Of a stretch of 57,733 nt of DNA, positions 34,206 through 42,031 are shown one piece after another. The first letter of the stretch is position 1; each line of letters starts with the position of its first letter. The position numbers were made by a program, and so were the translations under genes. The DNA is from VBAS01 sp035318985. GTDB lineage: Bacteria; Bacteroidota; Bacteroidia; Chitinophagales; Chitinophagaceae. The stretch spans positions 1 to 57,733 of the forward strand of contig DATHDP010000134.1 in the NCBI GenBank assembly GCA_035318985.1, written 5' to 3'. A model generated the notes under the pieces. That model did no database searches, was not told the DNA's origin, and saw nothing but the letters and a program-made list of their open reading frames with translations.

Positions 34206-35032
34206 TAAGAACCATTTTTAAAGATCAATCCTTTCACAAGTTTTATTATAGATGCTAAAATAAAGATCCCGCCTAGGACAGCAACAATAGAAGATCCAGC
34301 AGGAAAATCATAATGAAAGGAGAAATCAAGGCCAAAGAAACTGGCAAGCACACTTATAAGGATCGCGATAATAAAAACTACGGTATTATTTTTAGAGATC
34401 ATAATAGCAGACACAGCAGGAATGATCAGGAAAGAGAAAACAGGTATTACTCCATTGATTTTTACAGCAAATACAATGGCAAGACCAATTGAAATATAAA
34501 AAAGAAAATTCCAGATATTGAATATTCCTACATGTGTATCCCCATTTTCAAATGCCCTTGTCAGTGAAAAGAATTTTTTGAAAAAGACCAACTGCAACAA
34601 CGCTATTCCACCGAAAATTATTCCGATCAGTTTTATCTGTTCCCAACTTGTTGATAAAATATTTCCAAAAAGCACTTCCTGGATATCTGAATCACCGTGT
34701 GGCGTTTTTGAGATCAGGAGAACTGTTAATGCCGATGCAAATGCATATAAGATACCAATGATAGCTTCCTGTTTTAACCTTTTGTCACTAATGCTAATGA
34801 ATGACATCAACAGTGCACCAACTAAAGTAAATATTAGCGGAATGGAAGTAACACCCGTACCAATGAAAGCAGCAAACCCCACTCCCAGTGATGATATTTG
34901 TCCAAGAGCAAGATCAACAAAAACAATTCCCCGCCCAACAACATGCACACCCATATAAGACAATAATACACCAGTGATAACGGCGGCAACAAATGCCTGT
35001 ACCATAAATGGTAACTGAAACATATCGAACAT
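34205..35032 (-). CDS. Metal ABC transporter permease (ZnuB/TroC-like)
   Basis: 275 residues, seven to eight membrane helices, with GRGIVFVDLALGQISSLGVG (the conserved cytoplasmic loop of this family) and the C-terminal GIFILASIIKLVKG. Imports Zn, Mn or Fe together with the binding protein coded 16 bases upstream. No ATPase gene is seen in the operon or elsewhere in the window, so it must be supplied from another locus. The order on the minus strand is: small Cys/His protein, outer-membrane protein, binding protein, permease. Confidence 0.85.
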   Translation of the reverse strand: MFDMFQLPFMVQAFVAAVITGVLLSYMGVHVVGRGIVFVDLALGQISSLGVGFAAFIGTGVTSIPLIFTLVGALLMSFISISDKRLKQEAIIGILYAFASALTVLLISKTPHGDSDIQEVLFGNILSTSWEQIKLIGIIFGGIALLQLVFFKKFFSLTRAFENGDTHVGIFNIWNFLFYISIGLAIVFAVKINGVIPVFSFLIIPAVSAIMISKNNTVVFIIAILISVLASFFGLDFSFHYDFPAGSSIVAVLGGIFILASIIKLVKGLIFKNGS

Positions 35033-35048
35033 AAGAGTTAGTTTTAAT

Positions 35049-35951
35049 TTATTTAAGCACAGCTATTAAATGATCAATATTATAATCAAACAAGCCAAAA
35101 TAATCTTTTACTGAATCAAAAGCGCCAACAGATGTTGCCAGCGTTAATTCCTTTACTCCTGTTTGTTTTGCCACCACATCAGATGATGAAGTTGTAAAAT
35201 AAGGTGATGAGATGATCACTTTAATTTTATTGGCTGGCACTTCTTTTATCACTTTCACTAACTGTGAAGGTGTTGGTGGTATACCGGGTTTAGGTTCCAT
35301 AAAATCCACGATCTGCAAACCAAACCTTGTTTCGAAATAAACCCATTCATTATGGTAAGCAATGATCTTTGAACCTTTGTATGCAGCCATCTTGCCTTGC
35401 CATTCTTTTAGCTTCAAGTCAATTTTATTATTAAATGCGACCAGGTTTGCTTCATAAAAAGATTTATTAGAGGGGTCGACTCTTTCTAATCCATTCGCAA
35501 TATTTCTTGCAATTGTTTTTCCATTTAAAGGATCAAGCCAGTAATGTGGATTTCCATAAATATGAATATCTCCTTCGGATCTGTTCGCTGTAGTCGGAAC
35601 CTGCAATAAATTTACTCCTTCGGATGCATCAACATAACCGGCCGCACCTTTTTGAATTTTTGTATTGCGTGAGCTGGAAAGTAATTGAGGAGACCAACCG
35701 GTTTCAAGATCAAGTCCAACAGTTACAAAAAGATTCGCCTTTGTTAAACTAATTATATAACTCGGTTTAGGATCCACAAAATGCGGATTCTGATAACCCG
35801 TAGCAATTGATGTAACTGAAACTTTATTTCCTCCAATAAGCTCCGCGATACTTTTCATATCGGTAGTGGTTGTTACAATTTTGATCGTATCCGCAAAAGA
35901 GAAAAAGGAAATACAAAAAAGGAACAAACTAAGAATTGATATTTTTTTCAT
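35049..35951 (-). CDS. Metal-binding protein of ABC transporter (ZnuA/TroA-like)
   Basis: 300 residues, signal peptide MKKISILSLFLFCISFFSFA. Likely metal ligands: H57 in GYQNPHFVDPKP, H136 in GNPHYWLDP, H200 in AYHNEW. The usual fourth acidic ligand (E in the VEP motif) is Ser here (VIISSPYF), so coordination may differ from ZnuA. There is no His-rich loop. Works in the periplasm, passing metal to the permease at 34205. Which metal is not certain; Zn or Mn are both possible. Confidence 0.85.
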   Translation of the reverse strand: MKKISILSLFLFCISFFSFADTIKIVTTTTDMKSIAELIGGNKVSVTSIATGYQNPHFVDPKPSYIISLTKANLFVTVGLDLETGWSPQLLSSSRNTKIQKGAAGYVDASEGVNLLQVPTTANRSEGDIHIYGNPHYWLDPLNGKTIARNIANGLERVDPSNKSFYEANLVAFNNKIDLKLKEWQGKMAAYKGSKIIAYHNEWVYFETRFGLQIVDFMEPKPGIPPTPSQLVKVIKEVPANKIKVIISSPYFTTSSSDVVAKQTGVKELTLATSVGAFDSVKDYFGLFDYNIDHLIAVLK

Positions 35952-35969
35952 GATTATTAATATAAAATT

Positions 35970-37133
35970 TTAATACTGATGAGCACCATGTGCCCCAATT
36001 ACAAATATCCAGCGCAACCAGGCCTGGTAAAATCTTTTATCTATGTTGTCATCAGTTGTTTTTGTTTCGAATTCAAGTTTTGAAAATTCGGTTGCATACC
36101 AACCGGCCGTTAATGAATAAGCATTCTCTTTGATGGTTTTATCAAATGGCTTTTGTGCATAGTCATACCGACCTGTTAAGAACCATCGTTTTGCTAATTG
36201 GTATTGAATAAATGAATACATGCCAAATGAACTCATTGAATAGTTATCCGTAAGATCTTGGTGATTGAAATAAAATTCACTTTGCCAGGTAAGCGAATGA
36301 TAAGTATTCAACTTTACCGGTTTCCATTTATAGGTAAGATCAACCACACCCATGTTGGAAACTCTTGCTGAATCATTTGGACCAGAAATTCCGCTTAATC
36401 CTAATTCAAGTGTATTATCATCATTAAGCGTAAAGAAATTCTTCAGATGCCCTACATATAACAAGCGATTGCCTTCGCTTCTTGCAAACGCCGGTGATTC
36501 CGAATATCCCGATGTTACCTGGAAAAGTATTTCCTGGTAAAATGCTTTTGTTGGCAAAAGCCAGCTTAATGATAACCCTTCATCTTTCAATCCCTCTTCG
36601 CCAAAATAATTAACATAGGCGTTTGGCATATCAATAAAAGGAAGAGCATGAGGGTGTACGGTATTCGCTCTTCCAACTGCACTTCTGAATCTTCCCGCTT
36701 TCAATTGTAACCTGGCAGGCAATGATAAAGTTGTCAAATAACCTTCTTCTACTTCCACTCCATATTTACCAGTTTCCGGATCCCTGCTAAAAGAAAGGAA
36801 GAAATCAGCACGGGCATAAGGATCTACCGTTGCTTGCAATGAAACTTCCGTTTCATTTAAATAAAGATCAATGTTTTTCTGTCCTTTACTGATATATGAT
36901 CCGCGAAAATCACCGATAACTCCTATATCAGGATTAAATGAAAGACCTGATCGTGTTTGTTGTGTAGCCGGCGGAGGAGTAGTTTTCATTTGCTCCTCGA
37001 TCTGTTTTAATAACAATGAATCTTTTGATGTGCTGTCAGCCGTAACCTGAGACAGGCAAACATTATTGGTTGCTGCTAAAACAAGGAATAAAAAGACGGT
37101 TACAAAATATTTTGATAACCTTATATAGTTCAT
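35970..37133 (-). CDS. Outer-membrane porin-like protein of the metal operon
   Basis: 387 residues from the ATG at 37131-37133, chosen because it gives a tidy signal sequence (FVTVFLFLVLAATNNVCLSQ). A Pro/Thr/Gln linker (about 50-60) is followed by a beta-barrel with conserved blocks ADFFLSFSRDPETGKYGVEVEEGYLT and LKAGRFRSAVGRANTVHPHALPF (given in parts). His-containing loops (HPHALPF) and the last residues GAHGAHQY could bind metal. It lies 18 bases before the binding-protein gene. Probably a channel or receptor for metal, without a TonB box that I can see. Confidence 0.65.
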   Translation of the reverse strand: MNYIRLSKYFVTVFLFLVLAATNNVCLSQVTADSTSKDSLLLKQIEEQMKTTPPPATQQTRSGLSFNPDIGVIGDFRGSYISKGQKNIDLYLNETEVSLQATVDPYARADFFLSFSRDPETGKYGVEVEEGYLTTLSLPARLQLKAGRFRSAVGRANTVHPHALPFIDMPNAYVNYFGEEGLKDEGLSLSWLLPTKAFYQEILFQVTSGYSESPAFARSEGNRLLYVGHLKNFFTLNDDNTLELGLSGISGPNDSARVSNMGVVDLTYKWKPVKLNTYHSLTWQSEFYFNHQDLTDNYSMSSFGMYSFIQYQLAKRWFLTGRYDYAQKPFDKTIKENAYSLTAGWYATEFSKLEFETKTTDDNIDKRFYQAWLRWIFVIGAHGAHQY

Positions 37134-37215
37134 GATTGATAAAATGAAAAAGCTCAAAAAGAGAGCAATGCGTCAAACGAAATATTTGATTTGATCTGTG
37201 CTGTAAGAAAAATTC

Positions 37216-37608
37216 TTACAATATATTGGCGGGAGGTCCGCGATCTTCTAAAGAAGAAGGATGAGAAAATTTATGAAATGAAATTGATCTTGTGATCAAA
37301 TCCATTTGTTGAGTGATAGGACTGCAAAAAGCAGGATCCTTAAGATCATCAGCATCTTTAGTTAATTGGTAATTACATATACTGCAATCGGAAGCAGATT
37401 GCCCGGGATCAGCGTTATCATTTTGTTCAAAGCAATTGCCACTGCAGATATGATTTGAAAAAGAACTATTACCTGAATGGGTATGAAGAAGCTTGATGCT
37501 ATGAATAAGCAACAATATGACAAGCAATATTGCCGAAATACATTTGTGGATATATCTGTTCTTAAAAAGCACTTCCGCAAAAGTATGACTAAATAGTTTT
37601 TGCAACAA
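37216..37608 (-). CDS. Small Cys/His-rich membrane-anchored protein
   Basis: About 130 residues, one hydrophobic segment (about 23-40, ISAILLVILLLIHSI), then HTHSGNSSF, CSGNCFEQND and SDCSICNYQLTKDAD, a Cys/His pattern often seen beside metal-uptake genes in Bacteroidota. No ATG is available; the frame starts with TTG at 37608 (or the next TTG), so the start is uncertain. The operator-like dyads at 37602-37645 overlap this start, which may mean that the true start lies further in. Metal sensing or chaperone role is a guess. Confidence 0.5.
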   Translation of the reverse strand: MLQKLFSHTFAEVLFKNRYIHKCISAILLVILLLIHSIKLLHTHSGNSSFSNHICSGNCFEQNDNADPGQSASDCSICNYQLTKDADDLKDPAFCSPITQQMDLITRSISFHKFSHPSSLEDRGPPANIL

Positions 37609-37645
37609 TGTTGCCTTAGAAAAATTTGCAACCTTGATTGCAACA
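37601..37645. promoter_or_regulatory. Two TGCAA-TTGCA dyads upstream of the metal operon
   Basis: TGCAA-N5-TTGCC at 37601-37615 and TTGCAA-N6-TTGCAA at about 37626-37643 sit before the first gene of the metal operon. Paired inverted half-sites suit a Fur-family metal regulator (Zur or Mur type), but no regulator gene is near. Confidence 0.4.
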
Positions 37646-37670
37646 AAAAACCCGGCATGATTACCGGGTT
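37643..37670 (-). terminator. Terminator of the collagen-like gene
   Basis: On the minus strand AACCCGG, an 8-base loop, CCGGGTT, followed by a run of T (complement of 37643-37650). It ends transcription from 38346 before the metal operon. Confidence 0.85.
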
Positions 37671-37758
37671 CCAGTTATTAATAAATATTATCTCGCTATC
37701 AACGCATAACCACAAAGTATGATTAAAGCTGCTAAGGAAGTATTCAATAAAGTTCACA

Positions 37759-38346
37759 TTAATCCGTCAACCCGAGATAAGCTTTCACTTCGTTGTAATT
37801 ATTCCAATTAACTGTAGGTTTCGATAGTCGGCCGGGTGCGGATCCGGGTATTAAAATATACCTGTATTGCAAATGTTTTTGTCCTGCATCTGTATAGGTG
37901 CTCGCATTAAAATTGGAAATAAGGTCTATTCGCTGCACTAAAAATTCAGGGTTTATGATGAGACCCGTAAAAAATGGATCAAGTATCGGCAATGGAGCAA
38001 TATCGGGAGTAGTTTGTGTTCCCCAGTTCATATACACCTTCATTTCACCTTTGTCGAGGATAGCCTGGGTGAGTTTACTAGCCGTGATATTTGCAATAAA
38101 ACCGAGGGTATCATAGACAGTGCCATTGGTATCAATATAATATCTGAAAGTAGCATCTAACCATGGGGAATAGATAACATTGGCAGTCCCTGAATCGCCT
38201 TTAGGGCCGGTAGAACCAGGAGAACCGGCAGGACCCGCTGGACCAGCGGGACCGGCTGGCCCAGCATCGCCTTTCTGACATTGAGTAAATATAAATGTAA
38301 TTAGCACTAATGAAGCCAGGAGAGTTAAAGATGATTTTGCTTTCAT
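37759..38346 (-). CDS. Collagen-like lipoprotein
   Basis: 195 residues. Signal segment to about 22, cysteine 23 in FTQCQKG as probable lipidation site (Gln at -1 is unusual). From residue 26 a run of nine Gly-X-Y triplets (GDA, four GPA, GSP, GST, GPK, GDS) gives a short collagen-type triple-helix tract, which implies a trimer. A globular beta-like domain of about 140 residues follows (ANVIYSPWLDATFRYYIDTNG). Likely an outer-surface lipoprotein. Family behind the collagen tract not recognised. Confidence 0.75.
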   Translation of the reverse strand: MKAKSSLTLLASLVLITFIFTQCQKGDAGPAGPAGPAGPAGSPGSTGPKGDSGTANVIYSPWLDATFRYYIDTNGTVYDTLGFIANITASKLTQAILDKGEMKVYMNWGTQTTPDIAPLPILDPFFTGLIINPEFLVQRIDLISNFNASTYTDAGQKHLQYRYILIPGSAPGRLSKPTVNWNNYNEVKAYLGLTD

Positions 38347-38668
38347 AATTTTTCTTTTAAAATTTAATAGATATTGTTTTCCTTTTTATGTTATAAATAG
38401 ATGTACAAAATATAAATATCGTTAACCCCGGCCTCATAGTTGTGCTGGAAATTATCTCACGGTATAAATTTAGGCTACATTGGGTTTTACACCAACGAAA
38501 AAGAAATGCAGAAATTTTACAACGAATCCCGGAAGAAAAGAAATAATTAAACCACTGGAAGAAAAGCTCCCCGATCCTTATTATAATTTTCAAAATTGCT
38601 GAATAGTGTTGAGTAAGATGAAAGGAGCGTCGCAACTTTAGCTTTATAGTAGTAATATAGCTGGCTAC
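38347..38668. other. Gene-free spacer of 322 bases with a repeat element
   Basis: Between the collagen-like gene and the thiolase gene. No convincing coding frame; a 92-codon frame on the minus strand has no recognisable features. The left part is probably the upstream region of the collagen-like gene; the right part holds GTTGCGWCGC element copy E (38606-38660). Confidence 0.6.
38606..38660 (-). repeat. GTTGCGWCGC element, copy E
   Basis: Core GCGTCGCAAC at 38627-38636 on the plus strand; on the minus strand it reads ATTACTACTATAAAG, then GTTGCGACGCTCC and TTTCATCTTACTCAACA. It shares the flanks with copies A and D. Confidence 0.6.
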
Positions 38669-39847
38669 CTAATTAATATTTTCAATTATCCCTGCTATGC
38701 CCTGCCCGCCACCTACGCAGGCAGTCACCATTCCGTATTTTTTATTCAGTCTTTTCATGTCATGCAGGTTCTGAATAGTCAGTTTGCAGCCGGTACAACC
38801 AAGCGGATGACCCAGTGCGATTGCACCGCCATTGATGTTTACTTTAGATGCATCAAGCCCCGCTTCACGAATAACAGCGATCGATTGCGATGCAAAAGCT
38901 TCATTCAATTCTATCAAGTCAATTTGTGAAAGATTCATCCCTGTTTGTTTCAATACTTTGGGAATAGCAGCAACAGGCCCAATACCCATAATACGTGGGT
39001 GAACACCTGCAACCGCAGAACCAACCAATCTCCCTATTGGCTTTAGACCAAGTTCATTCATCATTTTCTCTCCCATCACAATTACAAATGCAGCCCCATC
39101 ACTTGTTTGTGATGAATTGCCGGCAGTCACACAACCATTAGCAGCAAAAGCAGGTTTTAATTTCGCCAATGCTTCAATTGAAGTATCTGCACGTGGACCT
39201 TCATCTGTATCTACCGTATAATTTCTTTTTTGTTTTTTACCCTTTTCATCCAGGTAAACTTCATCAACAGCTATTGGAAGGATCCCATTCTTAAAATACC
39301 CATTCTTAATTGCGTTGATCGCCTTTTGATGCGAGTTAAATGAAAACTCATCCTGTGCTTCGCGACTTACATTAAATTCTTTTGCCACTGCTTCAGCAGT
39401 CAATCCCATGCTTAAATAATAGTCCGGTTCATCTTTTGCAATTGAATAAGCAGGAACAGTTTTCCAACCGGCTGTTGGTACCAGGCTCATACTCTCTGTG
39501 CCACCGGCAATGATACAATCCGCCATTCCCATTCTTATTTTTGCTGTAGCGATCGCAATTGTTTCCAATCCTGATGCGCAATAACGATTCACCGTTACAC
39601 CCGGCACATCAATGCCCAATGCTCTTGCAGAAATGATGCGACCGAATTGTAAGCCCTGTTCAGCTTCAGGCACTGCGTTGCCAACAATAACGTCATCTAC
39701 TCTTTTAGCTTCCAATTGCGGCACACTTGCCATCAATCCTTTTATTACATCAACCGCCAAGTCATCCGGACGATAAAAACGAAATCCTCCGCGTTTTGCT
39801 TTGCCTACGGCAGTTCTGTATCCGGCTACTATATATGCTTCTTGCAT
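38669..39847 (-). CDS. Acetyl-CoA acetyltransferase / 3-ketoacyl-CoA thiolase
   Basis: 392 residues; thiolase that either condenses acetyl-CoA or cleaves 3-ketoacyl-CoA. Acyl-carrying C90 in NRYCASGLE, then NEAFASQ, GGAIALGHPLG (His near 349) and CVGGGQG (Cys near 380). Length and motifs match FadA/AtoB proteins; which direction it runs cannot be told. No fatty-acid oxidation genes adjoin. Upstream lie a CCCCTAAAGGGG palindrome and a GTTGCGWCGC-like element. Confidence 0.9.
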   Translation of the reverse strand: MQEAYIVAGYRTAVGKAKRGGFRFYRPDDLAVDVIKGLMASVPQLEAKRVDDVIVGNAVPEAEQGLQFGRIISARALGIDVPGVTVNRYCASGLETIAIATAKIRMGMADCIIAGGTESMSLVPTAGWKTVPAYSIAKDEPDYYLSMGLTAEAVAKEFNVSREAQDEFSFNSHQKAINAIKNGYFKNGILPIAVDEVYLDEKGKKQKRNYTVDTDEGPRADTSIEALAKLKPAFAANGCVTAGNSSQTSDGAAFVIVMGEKMMNELGLKPIGRLVGSAVAGVHPRIMGIGPVAAIPKVLKQTGMNLSQIDLIELNEAFASQSIAVIREAGLDASKVNINGGAIALGHPLGCTGCKLTIQNLHDMKRLNKKYGMVTACVGGGQGIAGIIENIN

Positions 39848-39867
39848 AAAGAATGATTTACCCCCAG

Positions 39868-39879
39868 CCCCTAAAGGGG
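39868..39879. repeat. CCCCTAAAGGGG palindrome upstream of the thiolase
   Basis: Perfect 12-base palindrome preceded by ACCCCCAG, 20 bases before the thiolase start. The left flank matches that of the purA copy (56391). Confidence 0.7.
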
Positions 39880-39907
39880 TGTAAGGAGATGAAGAAATAT
39901 TTTATTT

Positions 39908-39950
39908 AGTCAACTTCATTACTACTATTAAGCTTCTGTTGTGTCCAATT
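39908..39950 (+). repeat. GTTGCGWCGC-like element, copy C (degenerate)
   Basis: GTCAACTTCATTACTACTA, TTAAGCTTCTGTTGTGTCC. The core is altered (GTTGTGTC), but the flank TCAACTYCATTA and CTATTAARCTT agrees with copy B near purA. Confidence 0.5.
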
Positions 39951-40101
39951 TGCTGCTTTGTCACGCAAATTGCTCGCTTGTACTACAATAATTCTACTAA
40001 GCAATTGTTGCAGTAGTTTGTCAAATTTACGAAAAGTTGTTTATGCAACCTTCAGTAGCCAAAGTTAAAGTATTTGCTATATCCCCTAAAAAATCGGAGC
40101 T

Positions 40102-40109
40102 TATCTTCG
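40102..40109 (+). promoter_or_regulatory. -7 box of pyrD
   Basis: TATCTTCG, 11 bases before the ATG at 40121; supports this start over in-frame ATG codons further upstream. Confidence 0.45.
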
Positions 40110-40120
40110 TAGCGATTTCT

Positions 40121-41206
40121 ATGTATAAGATCCTGCGTTCCATATTGTTTCTTTTCCCAACAGAATGGGTTCATTATTTTTCAATGAATTGCCTACGCCT
40201 AATATGCAGCATTGGCTTTTTGAGGAAACTGCTCGCTTCAATCTTCTCGCCAGGCGCAAACGAAAATCTTAAATCTGAAATCTTAAATCTAAAATTCGAG
40301 AACCCTGTTGGTCTTGGTGCAGGCTTTGATAAGAATGCCAGGTATTTAAAAGAATTGGAAGCCCTTGGCTTTGGTTTTGTAGAAATAGGAACAGTAACTC
40401 CATTACCACAAGCAGGCAATGACAAACCAAGACTTTTTCGATTACCAAAAGATAAAGCACTTATTAATCGAATGGGATTTAATAACGATGGAGTAAAAGT
40501 GATCGCAGAAAGACTTCGCCAAAGGTCAATAGTGAATGGTCAATCTCAGGACACTCATTCACCACTGACCACTCACCATTCACGACTAATCATCGGCGGT
40601 AACATCGGTAAGAACAAGGTCACTCCTAATGAAGACGCATGGAAGGATTATGAAATTTGTTTTAAAGAACTGCATCACTATGTTGATTATTTCGTCGTGA
40701 ATGTAAGTTCTCCAAATACTCCCGGCTTAAGAGAGCTCCAGGAAAAAGAATCGTTGAGAAAAATTCTCCGGCATTTGCAAATGATCAATAATGGCAAAGC
40801 AGTTGCCAAACCGATCCTATTAAAGATAGCCCCGGACCTTACGCAAGAACAATTGAATGATGTAACGGATCTTGCATTGGAAATAAAATTAGATGGTCTT
40901 GTGGCCACAAACACAACCATAGATCGTGAAGGACTTGAACATGATCTAAGGATCGGGACACTTGAAACCGGGGGATTAAGCGGAAAACCTTTGCAAAAAA
41001 GATCAACAGATGTTGTAAAATATATTTATGAAAAAACAAAAGGCGAGATCCCGATCATTGCAAGCGGTGGGGTTTTTACCGGCGCGGATGCAAAAGAAAA
41101 GTTTGACGCTGGCGCATCATTGGTACAGGTTTGGACAGGTTTTATTTATGAAGGTCCGGGTATCGTAAAGAATATTTGCAAGCATCTTACAAAAATTAAT
41201 AACTAA
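40121..41206 (+). CDS. pyrD: Dihydroorotate dehydrogenase, quinone type (class 2)
   Basis: 361 residues from the ATG at 40121, whose product starts MYKILRSILFLFPTEWVHYF as class 2 enzymes do, with an N-terminal membrane-associating helix. FMN-binding PVGLGAGFDKNARY, GNIGKNK, NVSSPNTPGLRELQ with the catalytic Ser, and IIASGGVFTGADA. Oxidises dihydroorotate and reduces quinone. Two stretches not usual in PyrD (about 48-57 and 135-156) are coded by heptamer arrays. The second one adds a Ser/Thr/His-rich loop before IIGGNIGKNK. The TerC gene follows after 6 bases. Confidence 0.9.
   Translation: MYKILRSILFLFPTEWVHYFSMNCLRLICSIGFLRKLLASIFSPGANENLKSEILNLKFENPVGLGAGFDKNARYLKELEALGFGFVEIGTVTPLPQAGNDKPRLFRLPKDKALINRMGFNNDGVKVIAERLRQRSIVNGQSQDTHSPLTTHHSRLIIGGNIGKNKVTPNEDAWKDYEICFKELHHYVDYFVVNVSSPNTPGLRELQEKESLRKILRHLQMINNGKAVAKPILLKIAPDLTQEQLNDVTDLALEIKLDGLVATNTTIDREGLEHDLRIGTLETGGLSGKPLQKRSTDVVKYIYEKTKGEIPIIASGGVFTGADAKEKFDAGASLVQVWTGFIYEGPGIVKNICKHLTKINN
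40264..40291 (+). repeat. Heptanucleotide array inside pyrD, 4 units
   Basis: AAATCTT, AAATCTG, AAATCTT, AAATCTA in perfect register, coding for NLKSEILNLK before the FMN-binding motif. The same AAATCTN units occur at 42756-42769. Confidence 0.85.
40524..40588 (+). repeat. Paired heptanucleotide arrays inside pyrD, inverted
   Basis: GGTCAAT, AGTGAAT, GGTCAAT (40524-40544), then CTCATTC, ACCACTG, ACCACTC, ACCATTC, ACGACTA (40554-40588). The first group is of the reverse-complement type to the second, so the RNA could pair with itself. Together they code for an insertion of about 20 residues. Confidence 0.75.
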
Positions 41207-41212
41207 CTATAG

Positions 41213-42031
41213 ATGGAACATCTCTTTACATCAGAAAGTATTATAAGCTTTTTAATACTAGCAATCCTTGAAGTTGTTTTGGGAATTGATAATGTGATCT
41301 TCGTCAGTATCATCATGAACAGGCTTACTGACAAGAGCCAGCAACAAAGAGCAAGACGTTTATGGATGATTACAGGAATAATTTCAAGAAGCTTATTGCT
41401 AATGGGATTGGGTTGGTTATTAGGACAACGTGGAAAATACATTATTCCTGAAAGTTGGTTTGGAAAAGGTTTTGATATTGCAAGTATTGTTATGTTAGGA
41501 GGTGGTCTGTTTCTTATTTATAAATCTGTAAAAGAAATTCATGACAAGCTTGAAGGCGAAGACCCAAATGTTGAATCGCAAAAACAAAAAGGGATTTCAT
41601 TTGCACAAGCGATTGTACAGATAATGATCATTGATGCGGTGTTCTCCTTTGACAGTGTGATAACCGCCGGCGGCACAGCTAAGCATGTTGAGATCATGAT
41701 TGCCGCAGTGGTGGTAGCAATGATCGTAATGTTTTTATTCAGCCCTTCAATTTCCAGTTTTGTACATAAACATCCTACTGTAAAAATGCTGGCTCTTTCA
41801 TTTTTGGTAATGATCGGGTTGAGTTTGGTAATTGAAGGTTGGGATCATGAGCAAGCAGAAAAACTTCATTTGAAAAATTATATTTACTTCGGAATGGCTT
41901 TTTCATTCATTGTTGAAATGTTGAATATGACAATGCGAAGCAGGGCAGCAAAAAAGAGAAGACGTGTAGTAGAATTAAATGAACCGGTGTGGAGGGCTGA
42001 AGAAAGAAATGAATCAGACCTGGCGAAGTAA
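41213..42031 (+). CDS. TerC-family membrane protein
   Basis: 272 residues, about seven membrane helices. EVVLGIDNVIFVSI in helix 2 and DAVFSFDSVITA in helix 5, each with the Asp/Asn or Asp pair that marks TerC proteins, plus EMLNMTMRSRAAKK at the C-terminus. TerC proteins are implicated in metal (Mn) export and tellurite resistance. Six bases behind pyrD, same strand. The 3' end overlaps the end of the minus-strand rsmE by 18 bases. Confidence 0.85.
   Translation: MEHLFTSESIISFLILAILEVVLGIDNVIFVSIIMNRLTDKSQQQRARRLWMITGIISRSLLLMGLGWLLGQRGKYIIPESWFGKGFDIASIVMLGGGLFLIYKSVKEIHDKLEGEDPNVESQKQKGISFAQAIVQIMIIDAVFSFDSVITAGGTAKHVEIMIAAVVVAMIVMFLFSPSISSFVHKHPTVKMLALSFLVMIGLSLVIEGWDHEQAEKLHLKNYIYFGMAFSFIVEMLNMTMRSRAAKKRRRVVELNEPVWRAEERNESDLAK

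Noticed and set aside
37362..37757. Minus-strand frame of 131 codons overlapping the Cys/His protein and terminator
   Set aside because: It runs through a clear intrinsic terminator; the other frame has the Cys/His pattern typical of metal-operon proteins.
38357..38635. Minus-strand frame of 92 codons
   Set aside because: No signal, motif or plausible composition, and it overlaps a dispersed repeat element.
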